Source: Brachionus plicatilis
Taxonomy: Eukaryota > Rotifera > Eurotatoria > Ploima > Brachionidae
Reading direction: 5' to 3'
DNA length: 51,296 nt
NCBI GenBank assembly: GCA_010279815.1
Contig: QEOQ01000511.1
Coordinates: forward strand, 353,295-404,590
Shown: piece after piece, positions 37,607-48,046 of the stretch
Position numbering within the stretch: the stretch's first letter is position 1
How the letters are laid out: every line of letters begins with the position of its first letter
Notes under the pieces: model-generated
Told to the model about the DNA's origin: nothing
Seen by the model: the letters and a program-made list of their open reading frames with translations, nothing else
Database searches by the model: none
Position numbers and translations under genes: made by a program

Positions 37607-38369
37607 TTAAAATTAAAGATTAAAAACTCTACCTGAATTACTTGAAACCAGACTTGAATAAACATTTTTTTATATTTATTTTATCTTGTTTAATTTATTT
37701 ATAAAATTTTTTTATAAGCACAAATATTTTTTCGCTTTTTATTCACAAATTCGCTTAAAAAGAATTGTCTAAAAAATCATGTTTTAGTTTTTACATTGAA
37801 AAAGAAATTTAAACAAATAATTTCATTTTTTCCTGAATAAAAAATTCAAGACTTATAATTTTATTTTATTTATTAATTCTATTCTTAAGATAAATTCAAG
37901 TCCTGACTTGTATTTTTTAAATTTTTGAAACATGTCAAGACTTGTCATTTTTTTAAAATATTCAAAGTCCAAGTTACACTTTGATTTGTTTTTGATTTGT
38001 TCGGACTTTTTTCCTAAATTTTATTTTTTAGAAAAGCCTAAAATACTTAATATTTATTAATGGTCTAAAGAAATAAAAACATATAAATAAAATGTGTTTT
38101 TTTGAACAAACAATGATATGTTGAGAAATATTTTTTTTAACAAGAACTCTTACAGTAAATAACACAAACAGCACATCTTTTTATCTTTATTCAATATTTT
38201 ACAATAACTTTTTTATTTTTTATATACTTGTCCATGGGCATTAAATCTCAATAAATAATAATAATGAAAAAAAAATTCAATTAACCTATCATACTATTTC
38301 AAGAGCAATTAAAAAAAATTGTCTATATTTTCTGATGAGCCAAATAGAAAAAAATGTTCTTCTAATAAA

Positions 38370-38675
38370 ATTGAGGTAATTTTTATTAAAATGGTACTGT
38401 GAATTTCGGATACAAATTGAACAAAAATTCTTCAATTTTTGATAAATTAAAATTATAGTTAATAAAAATTTTAGAGAAAAGTTAAATAAAGATTTAAATA
38501 TATTATTGATTTTATTTACTATAAAAAAGAAAATTTTTCTAGCCAAAAAGGTGCAACAAAGTATATTGCAGTATTTACTCTAAAAGTTTTTATTAACTTT
38601 AATTTTAATTTATCAAAAAAATGAAGAATTTTTGTTCTGTTTGTATTTTATATAAACAACACCATTAAAATTGAG
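38370..38675. repeat. ~300-bp foldback repeat
   Basis: Left arm (AAAATTGAGGTAATTTTTAT ... AACAAAAATTCTTCAATTTT ... AATAAAAATTTTAGAG, 38370-38477) is mirrored at 38578-38675. Arms about 100 bases, loop about 100. GGTGCAACAAAGT in the loop and the arm sequence also occur once in a midasin intron (11015-11125). Confidence 0.65.
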
Positions 38676-40457
38676 GTAAGAAAAACCCTTGTTTCAAAAA
38701 AATAATCATTTTTTTAATTTAATTTTTAACTATAACTCTTTTATTTGACAATTTAAATTTTCTATTAATGACAACATCATAACTTAATTAATTTTTTTTT
38801 TGAATTAAATTTCCCAAGAGGCTGAAAAATTTACTTACGGCAAGAGCAATTTTCTGACACAAAAAAATTCAGAAAATTGAGAAACGTAATAGTTAAAAAA
38901 AAATTTTTTTTAGAATTTCAGAATATTCAGAAATTACTGCATAAGCTTTAGAAAAGACCACAATTTTGATTAAATAAATTATTACTTAAAATGTCAAAAA
39001 AATGATCTCTTTGAATAAGCGACCCTTTAAATTTCTAATTTCTATCAGACTATTTGAATAATTTAAATGATGATAATAATGATATTGGTTAAACTGCTTT
39101 TAAAATAATAGAAATAATTAAAAAAATTTATTTTATCCTTTTTTAAGTGCTCAAAATTGGCCTGTAATGTTACTAAACCAGTACAGATCAGACCAGTTCA
39201 CCTTTTCATCACCAATATCAATCACTTGACTTGAAAAATTAAAAAATAACGTTTGGGTGAAAAAAAATTATTTATCTGTGCTAAACAGTGTTTCAATTGT
39301 GGACAACTCTGACGCTGCTCCAATTGCTAGGAAACAAAAAAGAAAATTCTTATATTTTCGCCTAGGCTGACTACATTAAATTCTAAAATTAAAACTTGCT
39401 TGTTTTACAAACAGAATTTTATTTTTTTTTAAAAAGTCCAAATAAAAAAATTTTTTTTTTAAATTTTTTTTGAAATTTTAGTGACTTAGACTTTAAACAA
39501 AAAACATTACGACAAAAAAGAATAAAAATATTTGGCTTTATTTTTTTTTTATTCAGATCAAAATAAAGTATTTTCTCAAGTAAAACAAAGTTTGATCAGC
39601 AAAGGATTGTTTCTTTTCAAAAATGTTTTACTCGAAAAAGTGACTCAAAATAAGAAACTCTTTTCTCTTTATATTACTTTTAAAAATCCCATGAAAAAAA
39701 GAAGCATAGAGTAAAAATAAAATTTAAAAAAGGGATAATTATAACTAAGTTTCATTTATCTATTGCTCTTTTAGTTCTATTCTTACTTATATTTGATTTA
39801 AATTGTTTTTTTAAAAAAAATATAAAATAGAATCAAATAGATCGATTAAAGCATATTCAGAATTTAAAACTGATCTTCTGAATTCAGCCAAGTTCCAAAA
39901 ATAATTGAAACAAATATTTATTGTTATTATTTTTAAATTAACCTCCTAAAAAAAGAAGTATAATATGAAAATTTTACATTTATTGTTTAAAAAAAAAACT
40001 TTTTTAAAAGACACAAATATAAATTACTAATTTGAGATTAGCTGAAAAAGAAAAATTACATCATATCATTTTGTATCGAAGGATTTAGTTAGCTTCAAAA
40101 GGAGATAATATTATTTGATGACTGGAGAATCTTCTTTTAAACAGGACACGTTTTTCATTTACTAGTTCTTGTTTTTGATGTTACCAAAAAATGTCTAAAA
40201 AAAACATACGCTTTGTAGGTCTAGGAGAAAAAAAGAAGAATTTTTTGGTTTGCTTGAACAATTGAAAAAAAAAATTTTTTTATTTTTCAAAAATGAAAAA
40301 ATTCTCAAATTTCAAAAATTTCAAATTCATGAATCATGAACTTCAACTTGTCATATTATTAGTTGATGTCTTGAATAACATATCAACTAGAACTTATTAA
40401 AATTCATTTTACCTTATTTGCCAATTTAAAAATATGTCTTTATTCTTTTTAAGAATC

Positions 40458-40563
40458 ATGTCACATACTTGAAAAGAAGGCACTACGCCGTTCGGAGCTG
40501 CCAAGAGGAACTATTCCCTTTGAATTATATATTAAATAAATAAAACAAATGTCACATACTTGA
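40458..40563 (+). mobile_element. 76-bp retroposon insertion with perfect 15-bp target duplication
   Basis: ATGTCACATACTTGA occurs at 40458-40472 and again, identically, at 40549-40563. Between them is a 76-bp insert: AAAGAAGGCACTACGCCGTT through GGAACTATTCCC and a TTAAATAAATAAAACAA tail. This is the textbook result of target-primed insertion of a heavily 5'-truncated non-LTR element. The perfect duplication implies a recent event. Confidence 0.85.
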
Positions 40564-41300
40564 TTCAATATTTGAACAACTCTGTTTTATTATTACAAAT
40601 CATCTTATCATTAATAAAGAATGGCTTATATTTTCAAAGCTATCTAATTTTTTTATTTATGTATCTAATTTTAGTATCTAATTATTTTTTTTTTTATTAT
40701 TATTTCAAAAATTATCTAATTAGCTTAATTGAATGTCTAAATTGATATAAATATCATTGATATATTAGCAAAAAAATCATGACTGAATCAAGCAGCATTG
40801 AATTCGTTCAACCATAGGCAAATAATAATGATGAATCATTGTTGGAACAAATAGAGATTAAAAAGAAGGGAAAAAATAGGGTTTATGAGCAATTTTGCGT
40901 TTTTCTTAATTTTGAGATTCCAAAAAAGAAAAGAGGAAGAAATCAATTCAAGATCAACCTCAAAACAAAAGAACAAAAAAAGATTAATTTTTTTCTTTTT
41001 CATAATTTTTCTTCCTTTTTGTATTTTTTTTTAATTTTTCTAAATAAAATATCAAAAAAATTATACTCCCTTTTTTTTTAAATAGATACAACAACAAAAA
41101 ATTTAGATACTTAGATAAAATAATTAGATACTAAAAAAAATATTTATTCACTATATTTAGATAGCTTATTATTTAGATACTTTAAAAAAAGATTTAGATA
41201 TTATGAAAAAATAACAGTCATAAAGAATTAGTTCAATAACAATTTTTCTTCTCATCTTTCTATCCCAATCTAATCTGCTAAGCCAACAAGGTAGCATTAA

Positions 41301-41513
41301 CTGCTTAAGGGTAATCACTTTAATTTAAATAGAACAAAAAGACGATGTGAGCTCTTTATTAGGCTTGTGAGAAAGCCGACAACTAGACTGCTTATTGAAC
41401 ACATAAAGACTGAGCGTGAGCGCAGAAAGAGAGAGCTAAATAAACCTCTTGAAATGCTGACAAAAGGACGCAATATGAAAACGGATAAGCTGATTAATAA
41501 GCCTGTAAGCTAG
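41301..41513 (+). other. Coding-like 70-codon frame without a start
   Basis: Open between TAA (41298) and TAG (41511). It reads RTKRRCELFIRLVRKPTTRL, LIEHIKTERERRKRELNKPL and EMLTKGRNMKTDKLINK, highly basic and amphipathic, with composition far from the flanking A/T-rich DNA. No initiating ATG near its beginning and no splice-site pair that I can defend. It may be an exon of an unseen gene or a transposon remnant; I do not recognise it. Confidence 0.3.
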
Positions 41514-42393
41514 TAATATCAATGGGAGAATACTTGATATGGCATACAGGAGTCAAATAGTAAGAACAAGGATTGGACTAGGGGAAGGAATAAATTGCTA
41601 TGGAAAAGCGAATGAGTTAGTATGCTCAGTGTCTTGGACATGACACATCACTAAATTCACAGCTTCTAAATTATAGCCATGATCATACAATTTTTATGCT
41701 ATTTTTTTTGATGCTTTATTTTACTAAATATAATAAATAGAATAAAAAATGTTTTTTGGTTAAAAAAAAGAAAAATGCTTAATTATCTTAGGATGCTAGT
41801 TCAAAATAATTTATGCTAGTTTCATTAGCATTAAAAAAGCGTTACAATTTCATAGTTTACTTTTACGATGTAGTGTCATGGCTGAACCAAAAACAAACAT
41901 ATCAATTCATTAACTCATAAACAAATGATTGTGTGCTTGATTTTAGAGCACACCATAGATACCCTAGAAAAAAATTTATTTATTAAATTGAATTTAACCC
42001 CTTTAAGGAGAAGTAAAAATAAAAATAAAATAAATTAAAATTTTTTTGAAGGTTTTTTTTTTGAATGAAAGGTATTACCTAGAAATAAAATTTAAAAAAA
42101 TAAAAAAGGAACGTTAGTTCGAAAATAGAAAAAGGCTCAAAAGTTAGAAAAAAGGAAAACTTGGACCGAAATTCTTGAATTTCTTTTATTTCGAATTAGC
42201 TCATTTAGGAGAATTCTGTAATATCAATTAGATTATACTTAAGATTTTCTTTGAGTCAATTTTAAAGTACTTGGAAATAAGTAGCAAGTCGAAGGAAAAG
42301 ATTTACTAGAAGGGGGGAAAGCAATGGGAAAAAATTAATTCTAAATTTGATTTAACTTTTTTTGCTCAAACTTAACACTGAACATGTTATTAA

Positions 42394-42519
42394 ACAGAGT
42401 TGTTTAAAAGTCCAAAATAAAGTCTAAGTCGGGACTTTTTTTAAAAATTTAAAAAAAAGTTTTTTTTATTTTTAAAGTCCGGACACGAACAATATTTTGG
42501 GACTTTTAAACAACTGTGT
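42394..42519. repeat. 126-bp foldback MITE of the AAAGTC family
   Basis: ACAGAGTTGTTTAAAAGTCC at the left end and GGACTTTTAAACAACTGTGT at the right end are near-perfect inverses. Internal AAGTCGGGACTTT and AAAGTCCGGAC continue the symmetry. Related copies lie at 29765-29957 and 37020-37246. Confidence 0.7.
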
Positions 42520-42611
42520 CAATTAATAACAAAAATCTCTTCTTTTTTTGGCATTGTGAATTTTGGAACAAAGAACGAATATTTTAAAATGAAATAACTT
42601 TTTTACTCTGA

Positions 42612-43537
42612 GTCTAAAAATTGTTCTGCAAAATGTATCAGCTGATACAAACTTTGTACCACCAAAATTAAGTCTCTGCAAAAACTCTGCAAGTCTGCTA
42701 AGAAGTAAATGTATTAGAAAATTACTTAAATTAAATTGCAGAGTTATTACAGAGACTTAATTTGGGTCGTACAATGGGTTAGGGTAAAAATAGTCATATA
42801 TCAAAGGGCTAAAATATGTCATAACAAATTGTGATAAAATAACAAAAAAATTGTCATCAAAAAAATGTCAAAGAAATTGAATTTTTTTTTATTGTCAATT
42901 AATGATATTTCTAATAAAAAGATAAAATAAATAAAGAATATGAAGTCTTAAAAAAAAAGAAGCAATATGAAGAGTGGTAACATTAAATAACAAATTGATA
43001 ATACTCAATTATGGGATATAATAATATATTTTTCTATTTTCGACTAAAAAAAAAATTTATTATATTTAATTAAACTTATATATTCTGTATTTTTAAACAT
43101 TATGAACTTTTAAAACTTAATTTAACTTTTATTTATTCTTTTTATTTTTAGCTAAAACAGTTAACGCTGATTCCACTAAATAAATAATTTAAAAAAAAAA
43201 AATTGAACAATACTTTTAAATTTTTTAAATATAAACTAACTTGTCTACACCTAAAACTTAAACAACCATTCCAATAAGGACATCATCAACGTTGACAGAA
43301 GTAAAAAGCAACTTTTTTTACCAATATCAACGGTATCAAAAGAACGAAAATGAGTAAAAAATAAAATTTGGTTCTCTTATCATTTAGAAAAATTTTTTTT
43401 CACTTTTTTTAAGACTATTTTTACCTTGACAATTTTCTCATGACTTTTTTTTTATGACTATTTTTTTATGACAATTTGTGATAACCCTGGTACAAAGCTT
43501 GTATCAGTTGATGCATTTTGCAGAACAATTTTTAGAC
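42612..43537. mobile_element. Foldback element of the TCTGCAAAA family, split by an insertion
   Basis: The left terminus GTCTAAAAATTGTTCTGCAA-AATGTATCAGCTGATACAA-ACTTTGTACCA is inverted at the right end (GGTACAAAGCTTGTATCAGT ... TGCAGAACAATTTTTAGAC) with about four differences in 47 bases. An inner palindrome (AAGTCTCTGCAAAAACTCTG and its inverse) lies at about 42670-42766. The termini match the arms of the 20.4-20.9 kb element. The right terminus is displaced by the insertion at 42776-43487. Confidence 0.7.
42776..43487. mobile_element. Nested inverted-repeat element
   Basis: This ~710-bp insert begins GGGTTAGGGTAAAAATAGTC and ends ATGACAATTTGTGATAACCC. Both ends carry repeated AAAAATAGTCAT and AAATTGTCAT motifs in inverted orientation. 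It interrupts the foldback element around it. No coding capacity; boundaries are approximate. Confidence 0.5.
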
Positions 43538-44660
43538 TATTCATTTTAGTGTTTTGCAGACTGATCCTAAATGCCACTCTGATCACTTGAAATGGATTTT
43601 AAATTGAATAGAAATAATCTTAAATTAATAATCTCGTATGACAGATGAAGTATGATTAAAAAGAGCGTTCAAGCTCAAAACTTGACTCAATTAAAACATC
43701 TTAAAATGTTACCTTAGAAAAAATAGCAAGCTTAAACTAAATTATGATACTCCTTCTAGCATTGTTCATCATAAAGTGCTTGAATTGACTTTTTGAGTGG
43801 AGTGAGAGTGGAAAGTGAACACTTAATAAGTTTAGTGAATAATGGGGATTTTCGTGTGTGGTGCGACTGCAGCGTCTAATGTCCATCTTCTCTCTACATC
43901 CAACAGTTCAGCATAAATCAAACCTTAGTACCTGGAGTGTTATTTTAAATTTTTTTTTTTTTCATTTACATCTTTAGAAATTTTTATCTTTAAACTTAAT
44001 CGCTTTTTTATCTTCGAATTTTTTTTTATGTGTCTCATAAAGACCAAAAACATAATAACGATTGCACCGTCAGCAGACTATGTTTTATTTATTTTTTTAA
44101 TTTTAATTTAAAAAAAAATAATTTTGAAAATTTTGAATTATGACAAAAAGGCTTGATTACTCAAAACCATTTAATTAATAATAAGATGTAGATTTTTTTT
44201 TGAAAATGTGACAAAAAGCTTCTAAAAAATGGAAATTTTGTTGTTGCATCGAAACTAGTGATGAAATCGAATAACTAAGAATTCGGAATAAAATGTTATA
44301 CAAATAAAATATTTAAAAAAAAATTCCAAAAAAGTTAATTGAAAAACGATTTGTTTGAATTGAATATTTAAATTTAACAATATTTAAAATAATAATTTAA
44401 ATTCAAAAAAATTTAATTTGATATTTGATTCACTAAAAATTTGATTTTTTATATTCGACTTTTATACAAATCTAATCAAGTATTTGATTAAAAAAAAATT
44501 TAAAAAACTATTTGAAAAAAAATAAAGTCGAATTTAAAATTTGAATTTTAAAAATTGAAAAAATATTTAAATACAGAACGATTCAAATATTTATAATTAC
44601 AAAAAATACAAAAAATGACTAGAGTTATATTAATCATTAGAGTAGTTATAAATTTTGAAT

Positions 44661-44812
44661 GGTGCAACATTTGCATCAACTGTAAAAGTCTTATAATGAT
44701 GTGTAAAATCTCTTCAAAATCGGTTTTATTGAAAATTAATTTCTGCTAAACTCTGCAAATTTAGCAGACCTTGATATTTGATGCAACTTTGAATGTTGCA
44801 CTAAGTTGCATT
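44661..44812. repeat. Small foldback repeat with TCTGCAAA core
   Basis: GTGCAACATTTGCATCAA at the left is mirrored by TTGATGCAACTTTGAATGTT-GCAC at the right. CTCTGCAAATTTAGCAGAC sits between. It appears to be a diverged relative of the TCTGCAAAA foldback family. Confidence 0.45.
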
Positions 44813-45060
44813 TACAGAATTAAGTTTAAACATTTAGAAATAAAGTAATTCAATTTTTTTAATTTATTTTCTGTTCTTTTTATCATTTTGTATTGAATTT
44901 CACAAAGACAAAAATAAATTGTAAAAAATTGAAATACGAGATTGAAATTTTTCACGAAACGAGTAACTAATTGTCATATTTAATCTATAATCTTATTATT
45001 ATTATTATTGAGAAAATTAAAAAAAATAAAAAAGTAAAAATTTTATGTATTTTTGCCATA

Positions 45061-45391
45061 TTGAAGTTTAGGATCAAAAAAATCAGATCAAATAGTATTT
45101 TTAAACTTTTGAATGGTATTTGATTAAATCTATCTGCAAAATGCAAAAAACATGCTAAATATTAGATAAGGCTCTGCAAAAACTCTGCAATTATGCAGTA
45201 AAATGAACGTCATTAAAAAGTATTTAATTCAACTGCGTAATTTAATTGCAGAGTTTTTGCAGAGCATTATCTTTAATATTTAGCATGTTTTTTGCATTAG
45301 TTGCCATTTTGCAGAGAGATTTAATCAAATACCATTCAAAGGATATAAACAAGAAAATATTAGATCTGATTTTTTTTATCCTAAACTTCAA
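45061..45391. repeat. 331-bp foldback element with long, well-matched arms
   Basis: Left arm 45061-45205 and right arm 45235-45391 are inverted copies: TTGAAGTTTAGGATCAAAAA, TGAATGGTATTTGATTAAAT, AACATGCTAAATATTAGATA and GCTCTGCAAAAACTCTGCAA on the left all recur reversed on the right. The loop is only about 30 bases. A solo right arm occurs at 3175-3283, so the sequence is dispersed. Confidence 0.85.
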
Positions 45392-47284
45392 AATGCCAGT
45401 ACTATTTTAATTTTTTCAAAAATTGACCATTTAATTAAATATTCTTTAAAAAAGGAAACTTTTGAATCAAGCGAACAATTAAAAATTATGGATTACATAA
45501 TTACATTAAAAAAAAATTCTCTGAAAATTATCCTAATTACAAAAAGAATTTTTTTATTTTTTTTTTTTAATTCATGATAAAAGTGTTCTCTTAATGGACC
45601 AATCTTGCCAATAATTAAAAAACTCAATTATCAAATGACGAAGAATTTAAAAAAAAATTATTTTTAGAATCAGCTTAAATTTTTAAAAAGACAAAAGAAA
45701 AACATTTTCCAAAATTAGTCGATTTTTCAAAAGTGTTTGATTATAGTACCATGCCATCTAACTAAGGAGATAAAACTTTTTTTTCGGCAAACACTTAACT
45801 TGCCAAAAAATATTTTGTATTAAAATTTTTTTTCCTAATAAAATATTTGAAAGAAAATTAAAAATCAGCAAAATGTGACGTGAAGTAATAGTTGAATAGT
45901 TTAATGTTTGTTAAACAAATCAGCTGAAAAGATATTCTACTTGATAAAAAATAATTTTCTATTTACATGATTGAATAGATGAAGATATTTGTTGGGAAAT
46001 TTAAACCCCAAACCAACAACTTTACCTTTTTAGTTTGTCTGGAAATTTAGAAATCTTTCAAACTTAAATAAAATAAAATTTTACTTTGGAATTTGAAGAA
46101 TTTATATTTATTCAGTGGTTTTTGTTTTAGAAATTATTATGAAGCATTATGCATAAAAAAAACTCACTACTATAAACTTAAATAATATTTTTTTAATAAC
46201 ATTAAATTCTAGTAGATGCACATAATTAACTTTTTTTTTTAAATTTAAATTTAAATTAATTTGATATTTTGCGAATTAGTAAAATCCTAAAATAGAACAG
46301 TAATAATGACAATTCAAACTAATTGAACATTTATGTAACAAAATTTTTAAAAATGTTTAGTTTTCCATTCTTGATTAATCATTTCTCAAGAATAAATGAT
46401 TTTTTGCGTGGCCAAAAACCTTTTACACTCCTCTAGCACATGTTATTATTAAAAAAAATATATTATTAATAATAATGACTTTATGCCTGAATAAATCTTT
46501 AAAAAAAATAAAAATCTCCAATTATGAATAAATTTGAATCACCCACTTGAACCAGAAGCAGCATTCATTTTGGAACAAAAATCGTTTAGCAGTAAAATTC
46601 CAATCAAACCAATTTGAGTGACAAAAAAATTCTTAAATCTAACTTTAAAATTTTACGTTCAGTTTTTTATGTCTTAGATAAATTTGATCCTTAAAATGGT
46701 CGAATTTAGCACAAAAACTGCCTGAAAAAAAGTTCACCTGTGTAAAAAAAAAAATTAAATATTTATTTATTTGTCCTTCAGAATAAATATTGAAAAAAAA
46801 TAAAATAAAATTGATAAATTGGCTTTATTTATATCCCAACAACGCTTGGACTCACTGTCAAAAAATCGACCGCATTAAAAAGAAAAAAAAAAACAATTTA
46901 AAGAAAGGACACTAAATAAATTTGTGTCCACTTATCAGGATACTAAATCAATTAAGCTAGATTAAAATAGAAATTTTGTTCATTTTTAAATCTTAAATTA
47001 CCTGAACACACTCATCTGAAATTTATGTGTCCGAAAAAGAGAAAAATCAAAAATTACGTGTCTAATTTTTTGAACAAACTAGAATAAAAAATTTTATCTT
47101 AAAATTAAATTTTACATTTTTTCATAAACGCAATAACAAAAGATAAGAAACTTTTCTCTCTCTCTTTTTTTCTGGATCATTTGAATTGAAAAAAAATTAA
47201 AAAAAAAATTAAAAAAAAAATAAAATTCAAATTAAAAATAATCGGTAAAAAATTCTTCAAATCTTTGAATAATACAAAAGCACT

Positions 47285-48046
47285 TTAAACTCTTTTTATT
47301 AATGTATAAGAATTTTTAAAATATTTTATGACAATCATAAGAAAAAATATAAGCGTATAAATGATCAGAGTGAATAGGAGAAAAAATTTACTCAAATTTA
47401 AATAAATTTGTCTAATGCTATTAGTGTAGGGCTCAAGACACCCCCGGGTGTATATCGCCCCTTTTTCCTTCATGTATCGTTTGCCGCACGTTGCCTCGAC
47501 TTGAATGCAGCAAGAGTCGGGCACGTCGAACAAATATCCGCTGATGTGGTTCTGGCGCCGCCACGCATCCAACTCTGAGCTGTTTTGCCAATCATGCATC
47601 GAGTTCAGTCCACAACACTGGTACTCCTGGTGCAGCCAGTCCATTTTCAAGCTTAGGTTGGCGTATGCCAAAAATTCTTGTCTCATTCCTTGCTGTATCA
47701 CATTCTGAATCGTCTCCTGGGCCATTATTCCGCCTATTCCTGCAACCATACTCAACAACTGAAGCAAAATCATGAACACAGTGAATAAAATGCTGAACAA
47801 GCGCCTACTTTCGGTGATTATTCCGATGCCGAGTGAGCCCAGGACCAGCGCTGTCAAACCACTCAGAGCCAAAATGCTCGAAAACAGTTTCACCGACATC
47901 ATCAGGCTGAACTCGTACTGAGTGAACGTGTATGTGTACAAGTAGGACAGGGCCACTGCCATGGCCAACAGGCCGCTCAATGCCAGACATATGTTTATGG
48001 ACTTGAGCGCTATTTTCAGAATTTTAACTTTTTTTGGCACTTTCAT
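47285..48046 (-). CDS. Tetraspanin
   Basis: Single-exon, 253 aa. Tetraspanins organise membrane protein microdomains. Four membrane helices are visible at about 13-37, 53-76, 84-107 and 219-242. The large extracellular loop (about 108-218) carries the diagnostic motif YQCCGLNSMHDW (C144, C145), PDSCC (C179, C180), C187 and RGC (C203), i.e. six cysteines for three disulfides. Potential N-glycosylation sites are NLS (130) and NSS (155). The basic N-terminus (MKVPKKVKILK) and short basic C-tail (KYFKNSYTLIKRV) are typical cytosolic ends. The start is the first ATG of the frame. I cannot assign a vertebrate paralogue. No co-oriented neighbour is close. Confidence 0.93.
   Translation of the reverse strand: MKVPKKVKILKIALKSINICLALSGLLAMAVALSYLYTYTFTQYEFSLMMSVKLFSSILALSGLTALVLGSLGIGIITESRRLFSILFTVFMILLQLLSMVAGIGGIMAQETIQNVIQQGMRQEFLAYANLSLKMDWLHQEYQCCGLNSMHDWQNSSELDAWRRQNHISGYLFDVPDSCCIQVEATCGKRYMKEKGAIYTRGCLEPYTNSIRQIYLNLSKFFLLFTLIIYTLIFFLMIVIKYFKNSYTLIKRV

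Larger units (their letters stand above)
35886..47284. other. 11.4-kb intergenic region rich in repeats
   Basis: No convincing gene. The first ~900 bases (to about 36700) form the likely 5' region of the Regnase-like gene: GA-rich and GT-rich microsatellites, two X-box-like sites and a CG-richer patch. The rest contains a Helitron-like copy, several foldback elements, retroposon tails and one coding-like 70-codon frame near 41.4 kb. A mixed-composition patch at 43790-43930 has only short frames. Stretches 39.0-40.4 kb, 43.9-44.6 kb and 45.4-47.3 kb show nothing I can identify. Confidence 0.6.
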
